DNA of 64,000 bases from Lamellibrachia satsuma (GCA_033239005.1 BSQZ01000079.1:1914501-1978500); one strand, 5' to 3'; positions 10,641-23,912 are shown, counted from the first letter of the stretch. Numbers and translations are program-made. The notes: generated from the letters alone by a model not told the origin.

Positions 10641-12610
10641 CATAGACACAAATAATGAAGCGCCGGACAAAACACTGGGTTTGCAATCTTAAAATCACAC
10701 GAGTTCGTAACTAAATTTTCTGTAACGAATTTACAAAACACGTTGTATCTATAATGTTTTCGGGTCTTATTAGTGTTCTTTTACAAAAAGAAACATGTAT
10801 TTGCTAATCAGTTGTGTTTATTATTGAACCTAGTTTCAATCGACAGCATAACTTTTGTGTTGATTTCATGTTCAGGGTAGTCAGCCACATTAAGGAAAAA
10901 GGTCCGGTGTTTCATTAAGAGAGAAAAACTGGCTAAATGCTTTGGAAAAGGAGACCTTGGAGTATGTTACTTAGAACCATAGAAGGAGAACTACCAGAAA
11001 AAAACAAAGAGGTAGAAGAGAAATGGACTGGATTGACAATATCAAGTGTTGGACAGATGGTGGACATCAAATGTTGGACTGAAGTTGTCATTAAATAATT
11101 TGAGGTTACAGCAATCAGAATTCCGTTTATGAAAACACGAAGAGCCGAATAACACGCACTTTCTGGAAGTCCGTACTGAAACATCATATTCAAGATTTCC
11201 TGGAATAAAAGCCGGCATTCAGTTGACTGATAAATGTGAACAATTGGGGCACATTGGATGGTACTATTCTTATGTCGCGCCTGTTCGGAGTTCCATAGAA
11301 CATCGTTCGATTTAAAGACGATCCTTGTCAGGGCGAATCATTAGTGATGGATGATAAGTAGGTAAATAGCTGGCGAACATAATGCCTACAACTTTACATT
11401 TTAAATACCAAATCCTCACGTTGCGTCCCTCGTCAACAAAACAGGGAAAATATAGCTTAACAAGAAGGAAATACACATTGAACTGGGCGAATAATATACA
11501 TGAATGCACTTAAATTAACGAGAAATGTGAAATGAGTTTTCTTTCCAAAGAATAAAAAAATAATACTGATAAAACTTCTGTAGCGTGTAAATGCTGAGGA
11601 ACCCGAGTAGGGACACACAACGAACGCAAGTAAGCACGATGTCAACAGCAGGGATGCGCAAAGGTCAACCGCCACCTTCAGAGTGAGTGACCGCAGGAGA
11701 TCTAACTTTTTAAAGGTGGAAATGCAATTTCGGAAAAAAAAGTTTTTGCGGAAGATAGGTATAGTTTTAAATGATTTTTAAAGTGATGTGGAGTTCACTT
11801 AAGATTTTTGGCGCAGCTAGAGGAAAAGCACGCTTACCCAGATTAAGCTTAGTTGTATGAACAAAACGTTGTTGTGAGAGATGATCTGAGCTGCCTACGG
11901 ATATTTGAAATACGCAGGAGAATTTAACTAAAGAGGGTGACTTATGTGTAGATGCAGTTGTATATAGACCTACATGTCTTTTTTATGAAGACATTTACTG
12001 TCATTTTGTTCGTTGACAGACAGCTAGAGTGACCACTGAACTTAGTCCAACAGTCCAAAAGTTTAATAATCTAAAGAATGTCACTGCTTAACAACGACAC
12101 TATAGATGAACACTACATATAATATATAATATATAGGCCTAATACGCAGATGTGCCAGCTTTGGTGATTTTGAAGTCTAGTTTGTAATTGGGTGCGACAG
12201 GTTAGTAGGTATGCAAGCTAATGTGTAACAATTTTCAGTGCATGTGTTAAATAGTGACACACGATTATTAGTTAGAACGATGATGTTAAACCAATATGTA
12301 CATGTAACATGCTAGATCTCAGTTAAAAACTCTAACTCGCTGGAACAACAGAAGAAAAGTCACACCAACGTTACACTGTAATGGAATCTTACGGGTTCCT
12401 GCCAACGGTTGGCTGCAACTAAGGCCAATAAGTGAAATCATTTCACCACATCGTATGGTCCATCAAGTCGAAACAATATTTCTGTAATATTATCAAACTC
12501 CTAACATTTAACACTAATAGAAAAAACATTGTCACCCACAATATGGCTGTCATGTATGGTGAAGTTTTTGCTGTTGTGTTATATACTTTAATTTATCAGT
12601 GTGTTCCTCT
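10641..12610. other. No gene recognised
   Basis: About 2 kb of AT-rich sequence. Minus-strand frames of 65-86 codons (10933-11193, 11312-11675) have no motif I recognise. Confidence 0.4.
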
Positions 12611-12860
12611 GGTGGGAGGGCGAACATACACCCATTTGTACGACATTTTTGAGCCCCTGTGGTGGGAGGGCGAACATACACCCATTTGTACGATATTTTT
12701 GAGCCCCTGTGGTGAGAGGGCGAACATACACCCATTTGTACGACATTTTTGAGCCCCTGTGGTGGGAGGGCGAACATACACCCATATGTACGACACTTTT
12801 GAGCCCCTGTGGTGAGAGGGCGAACATACACCCATTTGTACGATATTTTTGAGCCCCTGT
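12611..12860. repeat. 50-bp minisatellite, 5 copies
   Basis: Units beginning GGTGGGAGGGCGAACATACA start at 12611, 12661, 12711, 12761 and 12811. They differ by a few substitutions (GGTGAGAGGG, CGATATTTTT, CCATATGTA). The three minus-strand frames across it show the same periodic peptide and are not genes. The sequence is unrelated to the 50-bp LINE-derived satellite. Confidence 0.95.
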
Positions 12861-13705
12861 GTCCGTATTATAGAAGAAATTGTTGCGTGCGTAAGAATTT
12901 ACTGAAATATGGTGTAAAAAACAGCTTAACTACACATTTTCGTAAATTGCTATTCTCGGAGGAATTGCTATTTTTTCAACTAAGATACTTCGTAATTATT
13001 ATAAAGTATTACGGCGGTAGGCTGTTTTTTCTGTTTGACATTAATATGATGCGAATTAAATCTCTCATAAACGTAACTATTAATATATAAAAATTTAACT
13101 GAAGTTTGAATGTTGTTTCGTGAACAAATCTATGTCCCTATGATGGGGTAAACGACCGACCGTACACAGCTGTGTGGAATTCAGGAAATATTCCATAGAA
13201 TTTTTCAATTCTACATAATATTCTATAGGATGTTTGCGGATATAACTATGCAATTTGTAGCATTCTACTGTTCTCTTTACAATATTTTACTATGCACTGT
13301 AGAATTCTATTGATTTCTATACATGTTTGCTAAGCCAAAGAGTGCGCGGGGAGAATGGGTTAGGAATATCATTATAGCCAGTCAAGTGCAGTGTTGACTA
13401 TTATAGTGATGTCAGACCGAGTCACCCCCTTTAGCCGGGACAACGGCCTGTGACTGCCATGTGACTGCCATTAGAGTGGTCCACCGAGCGATTGAGGGCC
13501 GCGGGCGGACAGAGTGGACTTCCCGAGGCGGACTCACTGTCCCGGTCCCTGACACTCCCTGACACGTCGCTGGTGCGGAACACATAAAGGGCATCATGAA
13601 CAGATAAAGCACACACTGCTGCACTTTGGCGATTTTTCGAAAACGTGCAGCCACAGACCTATAGGTCGAAAAGTTGAGCATGATAAATAATGCGTTATCC
13701 TGGTA
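12861..13705. other. No gene recognised
   Basis: AT-rich sequence followed by a more GC-rich stretch (about 13330-13600). A minus-strand frame at 13412-13681 has no recognisable domain. Confidence 0.4.
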
Positions 13706-13857
13706 GTCATTATATTATATTATATTATATTATATATATATATATTATATTATATTATATTATATTATATTATATTATATTATATTATATTATATTATAT
13801 TATATTATATTATATTATATTATATTATATTATATTATATTATATTATATTATATTA
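13706..13857. repeat. (ATATT)n microsatellite, about 150 bp
   Basis: Tandem TATAT/TATTA pentanucleotides with a short (TA)n interruption near 13730-13744. Confidence 0.95.
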
Positions 13858-14856
13858 CAGATCACACTGTGGCAGTTAACATGAAACAATAATGAAGAAA
13901 GTTGTACATAGATTAAGTAATAGTAATTACATTTAAACATCGGGATTATTTTTTCACGCGTAGTTATTATGCCTGGGAATAGTTAGATTATATTTGCCAA
14001 AATCCACCCCGTTGTTTAATTTATTCTAACGTAATAAATCTGATAATAGAAATTTTATTAACATTCCCACAGACAAAACTGTCAACTTCACAATATTACT
14101 TTATCGTGTAAAACCTTATTAAGGTTGATTTACATCGACGCTATTGTTTAGAATCGACGCCATATTTGTGAAGTTAACTTTTTGTTTTGTTTTGTTTAGA
14201 TTACTTGGCGACTGGTGGCGTTTCACATTAGATAAATGACAATAGCATGTTTCGTTTTGCCATGGAAAGTGTCCACATATCAAACCACCTAAAAAATAAA
14301 CTCTTATTCCAAGTAGACTAACTCTGGTGTGTGATGTAAGGTTTCCACTTACCAAACTAAACAATCAAAAAGAACACTAAATTACACCACTTACGTAAAT
14401 GACACCCAACGCATGCGCACCAGCCACCCAAACACCCAAGCTCAGCCCAATGATGGGTGTTGGTGTTTGGAACGTGATCACTTATATGAAACGCTGGAAT
14501 ACATTATTAAATAACTAACTATAACACGGTCCACTGTCTTGCCCCACGTGTACAGTTTAAGATACCAATTATATGCAACATCCTCATATTAGTTTAAAAA
14601 AATTGCTCTGCTTGAAACAGGCACCACTTTCTTACAATGGGATCAGTTTCTTCATGCCAGCGATTCATCACACTGCGAGACGGTCGTGTGTACCTCAACA
14701 GTGCTATTCTAAGAACGAACTGGATGACGCATCAAGACACTTGTTGGTTATAATTTCCCTAAGCTAGAGCAGCAATTGCGCCAGAACTGGACAAAAAACT
14801 CAATATTCTTCAGATTTACAAAACAGGAGATTCAAAGAAAATCGAACGTCATAAAG
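13858..14856. other. No gene recognised
   Basis: Unannotated AT-rich sequence. Short frames at 14119-14364 and 14573-14767 carry no recognisable domain. Confidence 0.4.
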
Positions 14857-15190
14857 TAATTCTATATGCACGAGCCTACAGTGATCTATGTGCACGAACC
14901 TACAGTAATATATGTGCACGTGATCTTTGTGCACTAGCCTACAGTGATCTATGTGCACGAGCCTACATTGATCTATGTGCACGAACCTACAGTAATATAT
15001 GTGCACGAACCTACAGTGATCTTTGTGCACTAGCCTACAGTGATCTATGTGCACGAGCCTACAGTGATCTATGTGCACGAGCCTACAATGATCTATGTGC
15101 ACAAGCCTACAGTGATCTATGTGCACGAGCCTACAGTGATCTATGTGCACGAGCCTACAATGATCTACGTACACGAGCCTATAGCGATCA
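14857..15190. repeat. 24-bp minisatellite, about 13 copies
   Basis: The unit is GTGATCTATGTGCACGAGCC plus TACA, exactly 24 bp in most copies, with degenerate copies at the left. Since 24 is a multiple of three, the minus strand has a 131-codon frame (14800-15195) made of an eight-residue repeat VHIDHCRL. There is no signal peptide or unique coding flank, so I annotate a repeat and not a protein. Confidence 0.9.
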
Positions 15191-15286
15191 GTCAAAACAA
15201 AGTGGTTTAGTTGTATTAAAGATACAAAGTCTCATCGTTTGTATATGCAACTTCATGTTATATAATATACATTATATCTAACATTA

Positions 15287-15473
15287 CAGTGGACTCTCGC
15301 TATAAGGACCAAATTGGAAATTGGTCGCACTGTTCCATATAGCCGATGTTCCTTATATCCGTGGGTATATAAAACAGTGTAGATCAGAACAGGGACGTCT
15401 TAAGTTGTTCCTGTAAGCGGGTGTTCCTAACATTGGGAATCCTTATAGCGTGAGTCCTCATAGCGTGAGTCCA
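15287..15473. mobile_element. MITE with Tc1/pogo-type ends
   Basis: The left end CAGTGGACTCTCGCTATAAG (15287 on), preceded by TA, matches in inverted orientation TCCTTATAGCGTGAGTCC at 15440-15457. The right terminal module is repeated once more at 15459-15473. CAGTGGACTC-like ends next to TA are usual for pogo/Tigger-type elements of the Tc1/mariner superfamily. The 187-bp interior is non-coding, so the element is non-autonomous. A right-hand TA duplication is not clear. Confidence 0.6.
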
Positions 15474-15759
15474 AATTTTAAATAACCACTATAACATTTG
15501 TTTTATTTAGACAGCATTCGTTATATGTTTATCTGAATATCACCCTTGCCTCCAGTACGTTCCCGAACAGGTCACAGCTGCCGATCATTTCCAATACTCG
15601 TTGATTATGTTTACCGGGGTGAGGCGATCATGGGGCACACAGCTAACACTTGTACTCCTTCGCACGCAACGTAAACATGGCACTCGGACCGAAACATTCA
15701 AACATTCAAAACAGATAATGGTCAAGTAAAATAAAACATAAGTGGTTAGTTTAAAATAC

Positions 15760-15915
<156 letters not shown>

Positions 15916-16433
15916 TATACTGTATAGCATATACACGATCAGACTGTTGACAGTCTAGTGAGGAGGAATAGAATGACAGGGGAATATATGCACAATATTT
16001 AACTTTATCTAATAAGACGGTGTGGTTGGTAGAATGGCTAAATGTGAATACACATAGATTATAAACATTATTTGGAATTTCTAAAACAGGACTACATTTG
16101 CTAAACAATTATCAAGCACGACAATCCCACTTTGGCAGTACGCTGACATGTATCAATGAGCCACTTATTATAGTTATTATGAGGTGCTGAATGGCTGCAC
16201 AGCTCAGAGTGGCTGGTGTGGGACCATCGTTGGATCCGCAGCAAGGAGCCGGGTGCGTGGGAACATGATGTAGTCAGTGGGAACATGATGTAGTCAGGCC
16301 GCACAGGTCACAAACGTCACCAGTGTATTGTTCGTAATGCTCCGTACTGTATGTTGATCTGAATGCACGTAGGGTAAGTTAGATAATGATCAACTACAGC
16401 GTGTTGTGGACGGTGCAACCTTTCACAGAAGGA

Positions 16434-16484
<51 letters not shown>

Positions 16485-16552
16485 TGTGTGTGTGTGTGTG
16501 TGTGAGTGAGTGCGCGCGCGTTTGTGTGTGTGTGCGTGCGTGTGTGTGTTGC
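16434..16552. repeat. Compound (TG)n/(CGTG)n microsatellite
   Basis: Alternating TG and GTGC/GTGT runs with short CG-rich interruptions (GCGCGCGC near 16512). Confidence 0.95.
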
Positions 16553-16839
16553 GCTTGGAAATATGCACTGGTACATATCGCCCTCACCGGACGTTCCACT
16601 GAACGTCGAGCAGTGACCCAGCGAAGTGTAAAGGACCCCGACCTATAACATGCCGGGTACTGAAGTTACGTGTGTGTACATATTAAAGTACACATTTAAG
16701 AAACACACACACACTAACACTTAAATGGGCGTCATTCATATGCGAACCCCATTGTGTCAATCCGCAAGATAACACCTGTTCAGATGTGTTATTTTGGTTG
16801 AATGCGACAGCTGTAATGAGCAGTTTCATTCATGTCAAA

Positions 16840-16930
16840 CGGTGAAGTTTCTCAATGCTACGGTGCTCGTTTCGTCGTGAACAGTAAGCACCGGGTTTAA
16901 ATCCCACACCTGCGGCCCCAGCCTTTTTAA
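16840..16930 (+). mobile_element. Possible tRNA-derived SINE fragment
   Basis: GGGTTTAAATCCCAC (about 16891-16905) fits an RNA polymerase III B-box (GTTYRANNCC), and TGCTACGGTGCTCG about 35 nt upstream is a weak A-box candidate. The segment does not fold into a convincing tRNA by eye, so a functional tRNA gene is unlikely. Confidence 0.3.
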
Positions 16931-16968
16931 AATAAAATAATACACTAAGGTATAACCTGCCGATCCAC

Positions 16969-17044
16969 TTAGCAGCTGAGGTATAGAACAGAAGTTATAT
17001 TTCACGTAGCAGCTGAGGTCTAGAACAGAAGTTATCTTTCACGT
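16969..17044. repeat. Two-copy 37-bp tandem repeat
   Basis: AGCAGCTGAGGTATAGAACA followed by GAAGTTATATTTCACGT is present twice in succession with three differences. Confidence 0.8.
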
Positions 17045-18458
17045 CTAGAGAATACAACCTTTTGTCAACTTTCGTCGTCAGTGAAAGATCCCATACAATC
17101 AGAGGAAAACTGTTTAATATTTTGATCCACTAAAAGTAAACTACACGTAGTGTATAATTAATACTTTTATAAATCAGTTGATGTCTGGATCTAAATAATT
17201 ATAAGGCAAAGTCCTGTTAGGATTTTGCACCGAGGGGGTCGCTACGTTTTGTTCATGTTTATATTTACTACGTAGAATCTGCGTGTCCGTGTTATCACCA
17301 CTACTCCAACAGCAGTCATCAGTGGCGCTGTGTTCACATAACTTCACGCACAGTAAGCGAGCAAAACATAATATACGACGGCAACAAACAGCCAGAATCT
17401 GTCGTCACATCAGAACCCACGCAGCGCTCTCAGGCATCAGCAAGTACACTTACCATTCTCTTTCAGGTCCTTCTAGATCCGATAAAACGAACGCGCTCTG
17501 GTGAATTCCTCCGACGACAGCGACTACCAACACCTGTTTGATCGTCTCTGTTATCAGCGTTCTCCTGGCTGCGAGCACCGCAAGTATCCGAGTAGTGATT
17601 GCGTCACGGCCTGTGCCGGCAGACATCCGGATCAGTGTGAGCGCTGAGTCGTCGCGGTGGCCCGTCCCTGCGCCGTGTCACCCACCCCGGGTGTCCCCAG
17701 ACGTCGCGCGGGGTAAAAGTCCACCGACCTAAATAAACGTTGTCTGTTTACGACGGCGCACATCTTGGTGATACGACACCCGCGGGAGAACGGGGTTGGG
17801 AGACGGGGTGTCAGTCAACGACGAGGGTGGACAGCTGCTGGGGTCATCAAAGAGGGTGTTTCGTCGCGTTCTATTGACCGCTTCCAGCTTTCTCGCGGCG
17901 CACAGAGACCAACACAAGCACTAAGGCCGAGTGCACGAGTTCATGTAAACACATTGTTACTCATGTAAGAATATGCTCGCTAGTTTGATTACCAATCGAT
18001 TAATAATAAACGGTGTGTATCTATGCACTCATATCCTAAGTATGAACCTGGTCATTGGTGTTTACAAAGCATTGCCTTCGACCCCTCAGTTACCAGCAAT
18101 CGAATATACTACTTCATTTATTAAACCACTCCATACTAATATAGCTAAAGTAGGCTTTGAGTTTTCCCAAACATGTTATCATTTAGAACAGTTCTTGAAC
18201 ACTTGAAACTTTGCATAAAGTTTATAAAATGTGCAGTACTTTAAAATGGCTTTATTTTAATTAAGTTTATGCCCACAGATATTATAAGTAATGCAAAAAG
18301 TAGTCATTAATTAAACATGACTGAGTTGAATTAGGGTAATTGGCTTAAGTCGTGAATAGACATGGCTTTCGATAAGTTGATAACGTTTACATAAATAAAC
18401 GGAACGGAACATTCGGTGGTACATCCTGCCGCCACTTGCACTTAAAGTCACTGATTAC
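17045..18458. other. No gene recognised; GC/CpG-rich stretch at about 17500-17950
   Basis: The stretch 17500-17950 is clearly richer in GC and CpG than its surroundings and has several open frames on both strands (17538-17732 and 17765-17968 plus, 17729-17917 minus). None shows a domain I recognise. A first exon or CpG-rich promoter is possible but unsupported. The remainder is AT-rich. Confidence 0.35.
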
Positions 18459-18986
18459 TGTGTAAAGTTGGATGAACCACCCCACAAACCCTCTGCTACA
18501 AGTAACGTTGGATGAACCATCCCATATACCCTCTGCTACAAGTAACGTTGGATGAACCACCCCATACACCCTCTGTTACAAGTAACGTTGGATGAACCAC
18601 CCCATATACCCTCTGCTACAAGTAACGTTGGATGAACCACCCCATATACCCTCTGCTACAAGTAACGCTGGATGAACCACCCCATATACCCTCTGCTACA
18701 AGTAACGTTGGATGAACCACCCCATATACCCTCTGCTACAAGTAACGTTGGATGAACCACCCAATATACCCTCTGCTACAAGTAACGTTGGATGAACCAC
18801 CCCATATACCCTCTGCTACAAGTAACGTTGGATGAACCACCCCATATACCCTCTGCTACAAGTAACGTTGGATGAACCACCCCATATACCCTCTGCTACA
18901 AGTAACGTTGGATGAACCACCCCATATACCCTCTGCTACAAGTAACGTTGGATGAACCACCCCACACACCCTCTGCTACAAGTACT
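18459..18986. repeat. 40-bp minisatellite, about 13 copies
   Basis: The unit is GTTGGATGAACCACCCCATA followed by TACCCTCTGCTACAAGTAAC, with exact 40-bp spacing and few substitutions (CCACAAACC in the first copy, CCACACACC in the last). Confidence 0.97.
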
Positions 18987-19689
18987 TTCCAACACGCCGA
19001 TCTATAATATACATCACTCTCAGTGTTATATAACGTTTGAATAGTCCTTTGTGAAAGTTGACGGATGTCAGACATATATAGCCTAATTGTCTCAGCCAGT
19101 TTACACACGCGGCTGTTCCGTACATACTTAACTGATGAAATATAACAACAAACACGTGGCGGGCATATAAATTACACACCCCAGCCAGGGGTGAATCCGT
19201 TTAAAGACAAGATACAAGATACTTTATTGAATTTCTCAAAAGAGAACTTTGTTTTGTGGTCATATATAAAATACATGGAAACAGTACATAAAACAGTGCA
19301 ACACGGGGGTGACGTCAGATATAAGTACATCATAATATAATGTTCCGAACTTCTGACCCCGTTTTGGAAGGCTTTTTTGGCTTCAAAATCTAACACTGTT
19401 CGTCCTCTATCCTGCTAGGGCATTGCCTGTGTCTATTTTCAAGGTTAGTCCGAGCAAGAAGGTGGATTATGCCCATCACGTGACTGCTTTCGAAGAAACC
19501 GGGCAGCTGGCATGTCACTTGAAAGATCGCGGGCGAGTCGCGCCAGCCACTGAAGACGCTGTCGGAGACTGAAGAGTCCCGCGGGATCACGTGCAAGCAG
19601 TTTGGGCGGGGGGCAACATCCTACCATTGTCTACTCTGCCAGTCTGCCCTGGAGAATACCACAAGGAAGTAATGATTCGTGTGCATTCA

Positions 19690-19905
19690 TTGTGCGTGCG
19701 TACGTGTATACACTCGTGTGTGCGTGCGTGCGCGCGTGCTTACGTGCGTGCGTACAAATATATGTCGACACTCGTAACACGAGTGACACTATGTGAAAGG
19801 AACGGAGCCGAAGTAACATAATATACACTTGAAATACAAAAATTAATATGCACTTATAAAATTACGCAAACACGCACGCACGCCCGCACGTACGCACGCA
19901 CGCAC
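19690..19905. repeat. Low-complexity GTGC/GCAC tracts
   Basis: Two short degenerate runs: GTGCGTGC-type at about 19693-19752 and CACGCACG-type at about 19870-19905, in opposite strand sense, separated by unremarkable sequence. Confidence 0.7.
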
Positions 19906-20387
19906 ACACCTATAAGGTACTCGCGAAATGCTATCTAGATATTAAGTTCATATGCTTATACTTACCGTGATATGCATGGAACAATAATTATATAAATACA
20001 TGGAATGTTTCATCGACCTATGCACCCATCCTTTGAGACATGCTACCCAAATCACACTTATCTTAAGTTTGGCTGTCTTGGCAGCTGACAATATAAACAT
20101 ACATTATTGGTCTACGGTTCGGCGTTAACAACTTATCGCCACAACAAATCACTTGTAAAATCGTCTTTCCCAGGCTCTTGCGGACTGATTAACAGATAAC
20201 AGTGGTTGACACGAACTGCTACACAAAGCCTTACACTAGCGGACAAAGTCGATAATCTGCACACCGAAACGTTACACAAAGCGTCCGCCACGGGGCTGTG
20301 CCTCTGTCACCCTGGCCTGTCGCATCGGTCCATCGTAGGTGTGCTAGGCTACGTTGAATCGACGACGGCTACCCAACCAACCGGGGA

Positions 20388-20548
20388 CAGATCATTATTT
20401 TACTTCCGCGTTCATGTTACACGAATAAAGTGTCGGTGATTTTGACACGGTAGCCCTTTCAACGATTGTTTGCATCTCAACAAATCTTTGAAAGGGTTAC
20501 CGTGTCAACATCAACACATCATGAACACGGAAATAAAATAATGATCTG
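20388..20548. mobile_element. 160-bp foldback element
   Basis: The sequence is an imperfect palindrome. CAGATCATTATTTTACTTCC (20388 on) pairs with the end of the element at 20548. TTGACACGGTAGCCCTTTCA (20442 on) pairs with 20488-20508 with one mismatch. The right arm lacks about 14 nt that are present in the left arm. The loop is about 25 nt. It is non-coding and probably a MITE or foldback transposon relic. Confidence 0.7.
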
Positions 20549-20786
20549 AACAACTAGTTATGAACAGGGAAAAGTGCACACTTGGTGGACTACGACAAGT
20601 TTCTGCTGTGCATAGGTTTTAATTTCTAGTTGCTGATTGGCAGCCTATATACACGTGTCAGTGATGGAAGGATCCCTGGTGGTGCAAGGATCTAAGGGCG
20701 TCCGCAGGAATTTTTCCAGGGAGGGGCAAGTATGTTGTGGACATAATAAAGCATAGGCATATTAAGGCATACACCATGTATTCAAA

Positions 20787-21030
20787 CATTGTACATACAA
20801 TGATGAAATGTACTTTTCCAGTTACTGGCTGAATAAAAACTGCAGGCGACGCCTTTCAGACCCAAAGCATTGTACATAAAATGATGAAATGTGTTTTTCC
20901 AGTTACTGGCTGAATAAAAACTGCAGGCGACGCCTTTCAGACCCAAAGCATTGTATATAAAATGATGAAATGTGTTTTTCCAGTTATTGGCTGAATAAAA
21001 ACTGCAGGCGACGCCTTCCAGACCCAAAGC
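20787..21030. repeat. 81-bp tandem repeat, 3 copies
   Basis: Units start CATTGTACATAMAATGATGA at 20787, 20868 and 20949 (period 81). The minus strand is open across all three (27-residue unit with ALGLKGVACSFYSASNWK), only because 81 is a multiple of three. It lies just downstream of a hAT relic on the same strand. Confidence 0.85.
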
Positions 21031-21089
21031 GGTCAATCATGTCCTTGGTGATAGCATCCTTTCTGTCCACCACCTTCTACCGACGCCCT

Positions 21090-21893
21090 CTAAGCCTGCA
21101 CCGCCAGACAAGCGTTCAGTATAATCGTTGAACGAAGCCAGATCTTAACTCGCCGCAGGGTGCTGAAAGACGGCTCAACTTGACAAGTAGACGCTGGGAG
21201 CGTCAACCCAATAAGTACGGCTTTACGAACAGCCGGGAACAAATGACAGTAGTTCAACAGTTCCACCAATGTTGCTTTAGTTGCAGTGTTCACGTGTGTG
21301 CCTCGTGTCCACAGCTCAAACTACGCCAGTGATTCTTCAGCGAAGTTGTTAATGCTGTATATATCGTTGACCTGAAAATAGAAAAACTCATATATGAACC
21401 ATTCAGGTCAAAATAATTTCAATAAATTACAACAGTATTATATCAACACACAGTGCAGTATAATTGTATGTACTAAACTCTTGCCTGGGCCGGGCGATCT
21501 CGGAAACTGTTACGATCCTGCTGAGACGTCAGTGCAGGATGGAGAGAAAACAGAGCAAAGTGATTTATTGTTGTCGGGAGCAAATCGAGTTCCTAGAGAC
21601 TTGATTCTGGAGTCCAGGTATGGGATGAAGATTGCGACACGATAATACTCCTCCACCGTCTTGCTCTGGTAGTTTGGCCGTTGAGTTAGACGTCCACACT
21701 GGCGAGGCGTACGTAACTTGATTCCAACCGGCTTTACAATCTTGTCAGCGTGCACCACTGTATCCTCATTAAAGCCTACTTCAACTTCTCTTCTGTGTGT
21801 TTCAAATATGACCAACAGCTGCTGGATGTGGTCGTGAACATCGAGGACATCAAGTTGAACAGCTTGCAAAGCTTGTGTCACTAGCTCCAACAT
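21090..21893 (-). pseudogene. hAT transposase relic (ZMYM1/52-kDa-repressor-like), C-terminal half
   Basis: The minus-strand frame 21893-21510 reads ...KPVGIKLRTPRQCGRLTQRP, then VEEYYRVAIFIPYLDSRI. This resembles the region before the dimerisation domain in the hAT subgroup annotated as ZMYM1-like or 52-kDa repressor-like. The frame 21293-21090 carries LTLPASTCQVEPSFSTLRRV and KIWLRSTI, the hallmark of the hAT C-terminal dimerisation domain. Between them a stop follows at 21510, CTATTTTCAG (minus strand, near 21373) looks like a splice acceptor, and an in-frame TAG lies a few codons before the second frame. The N-terminal zinc finger and catalytic start were not found. It appears to be a degraded copy and not a host gene. 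Confidence 0.75.
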
Positions 21894-23690
21894 CGCTGAC
21901 TATTTTGCCATGACAACCAGACACAAAAAGAATGTCGACGTTCCAGATGCGCATTGAACTATTGTGCATCTCGGCTGGTCTTGGCAGAAGTTATAGCAGT
22001 AATTGTTTGTGGATATCTTCGAAGTGTTTGGTGAAGATTCTGATGCTTTGTCCAGGGACCCGCCTGCCCGTCTTGAAGACAGGCAAATGTCTTGCGACGA
22101 CGGGTAAAATAAAAATAAAAGACGGGTTTTTCTTTTTACAGCGTACAAGATGAGATTTTTTTCACAATAAAATTGTTTGAACTGTCTTAGACTCCGTGAC
22201 GGTTTAGCGCATGCGGTCGTGATTCGACGAATGTTGTCGGCGGCAGAATAGCGAATACCGCCGATCTATAAGACTATATATTTTTAACCTTGACATCGTT
22301 AGAAAATAATGATACTGCGGTTGATCTCTGTTTATTGTAATCGTGTGTCATTGGTTGGGAAACGCGCTTATGTGGCGTTTCTCAGTGCCTATTCATTGGT
22401 GCCCTCAATTGAAGAAACAATCCCGTGACCCGGATGTCGTTGGGCGAGTTCAAAATTATACCTGCCACGCCAGTGAAAAGATACAATAATTGTCAACATC
22501 AAAGTTCACGATAGTCGATGCCGTTTTCGTAAACGTGAATAAAAGCAGCGTTCCTACGATTGTCCCTGAACAGTCCGAGTCAGCATCCTTTGTTACGTTG
22601 GTGGAGATCCATAATGTTGATGTGCCTGCCGCTAGTAAACGAGACGCTATTGTATTGTCGCCCATCGCTGGCACTACGCAGTGGCCAGGCGCGATCGCGG
22701 TAGACTCCGAAATTGAGTTTGATACAGGCTCCGATTCACATACATAACCGGCGTGTAGGCCCTACTATCGGCAGCAGTTTCCCGGCTCCTTAACTCAAAC
22801 GGCAGGCAAACCACCAATGATTAGGCTGTAAATTAATATTGTTTTTTGTCCAATACTAAGCAATACTGAATCTGGATGATTGCAGTTTTATCAAAGAAGT
22901 AATGTTTCAATGTATTACTTTCAAGACCAGTTGTATTACTGAGTACTATATCTTCTATTTTTATTTGTTGTATTGATTTACTTTTAGTGTCAAGCATTTG
23001 ATTTTGCGTGTGATTGTAAGCATATTAATTTTTTTCATATTAGACGTATTTGCAATGCATGTACTTAAAAGTTCTAAGATGCTTCAAACACTACTTCCAT
23101 GTTTATTAATTTAAATCAAATTTAAATAAAGTTACCTTTTCATGAACCTTCATGTGTTGGTTCTTCTTCTATTATTATTACTGTGTAGATAACGCCAACC
23201 TCGCTGCACAGCTAGTAGGACTCGACTGGACCAATAATGGTTAAACCGGATTTGGCCTGCCATTGAAAAAACCTAATGTCATTTGACATTTGCTCAACTT
23301 GTATTGGCCTACCAGTACAAAACCAAATGGGCCAATAATGGCTGTCATTATATCAACCAGCATTGGCTTGCCAATGAAAAAAATCAATTGGGCCAATAAT
23401 GGCTGTCATAGACGCAACGGCTTCCACGGAAGCCGTTCGCGCGTTTAAGGGTTTTTAGAATGTTCAAGACTGGCAAATTTTATTTCTGGCTAAGGGCTTG
23501 ATTGGCCAAGTAGCGGATATAATATAATATATAATATAAAAAATATAGGATTTATACTCACTTTTGGTGGGCGTTCGCCGCTTTGATAGGGATTTTCGCG
23601 CTGAATCTTGTTGAGCGGCGTGATAAGTCACGTGATTAGTTAAACAATAACATCTTTACATTTACCAACATGTCCACATTCAATGGACAG
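21894..23690. other. No gene recognised; short diverged CCAATAATGG repeats
   Basis: Open frames at 22456-22747 on both strands have no recognisable domain. At about 23228, 23330 and 23393 the word GGMCCAATAATGG recurs within loosely repeated sequence (GGCCTGCCATTGAAAA, GGCTTGCCAATGAAAA). The remainder is AT-rich and without annotation. Confidence 0.4.

Positions 23691-23863
<173 letters not shown>

Positions 23864-23912
<49 letters not shown>

Noticed and set aside
14800..15195. 131-codon minus-strand frame with eight-residue repeat, resembling a repeat protein
   Set aside because: The 24-bp minisatellite keeps the frame open. There is no start context, signal peptide or conserved non-repeat part.
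16840..16930. Functional tRNA gene
   Set aside because: Only the B-box is convincing. Acceptor and D arms do not pair by eye; at most a SINE remnant.
17283..17968. CpG-rich block as a first exon or CpG-island promoter
   Set aside because: No splice-supported frame, domain, TATA box or downstream exon could be recognised. Some apparent starts are not ATG.
23228..23420. CCAATAATGG words as a transcription-factor site cluster
   Set aside because: They lie within loosely repeated sequence of a decayed dispersed repeat, with irregular spacing (102 and 63 bp) and no adjacent gene.
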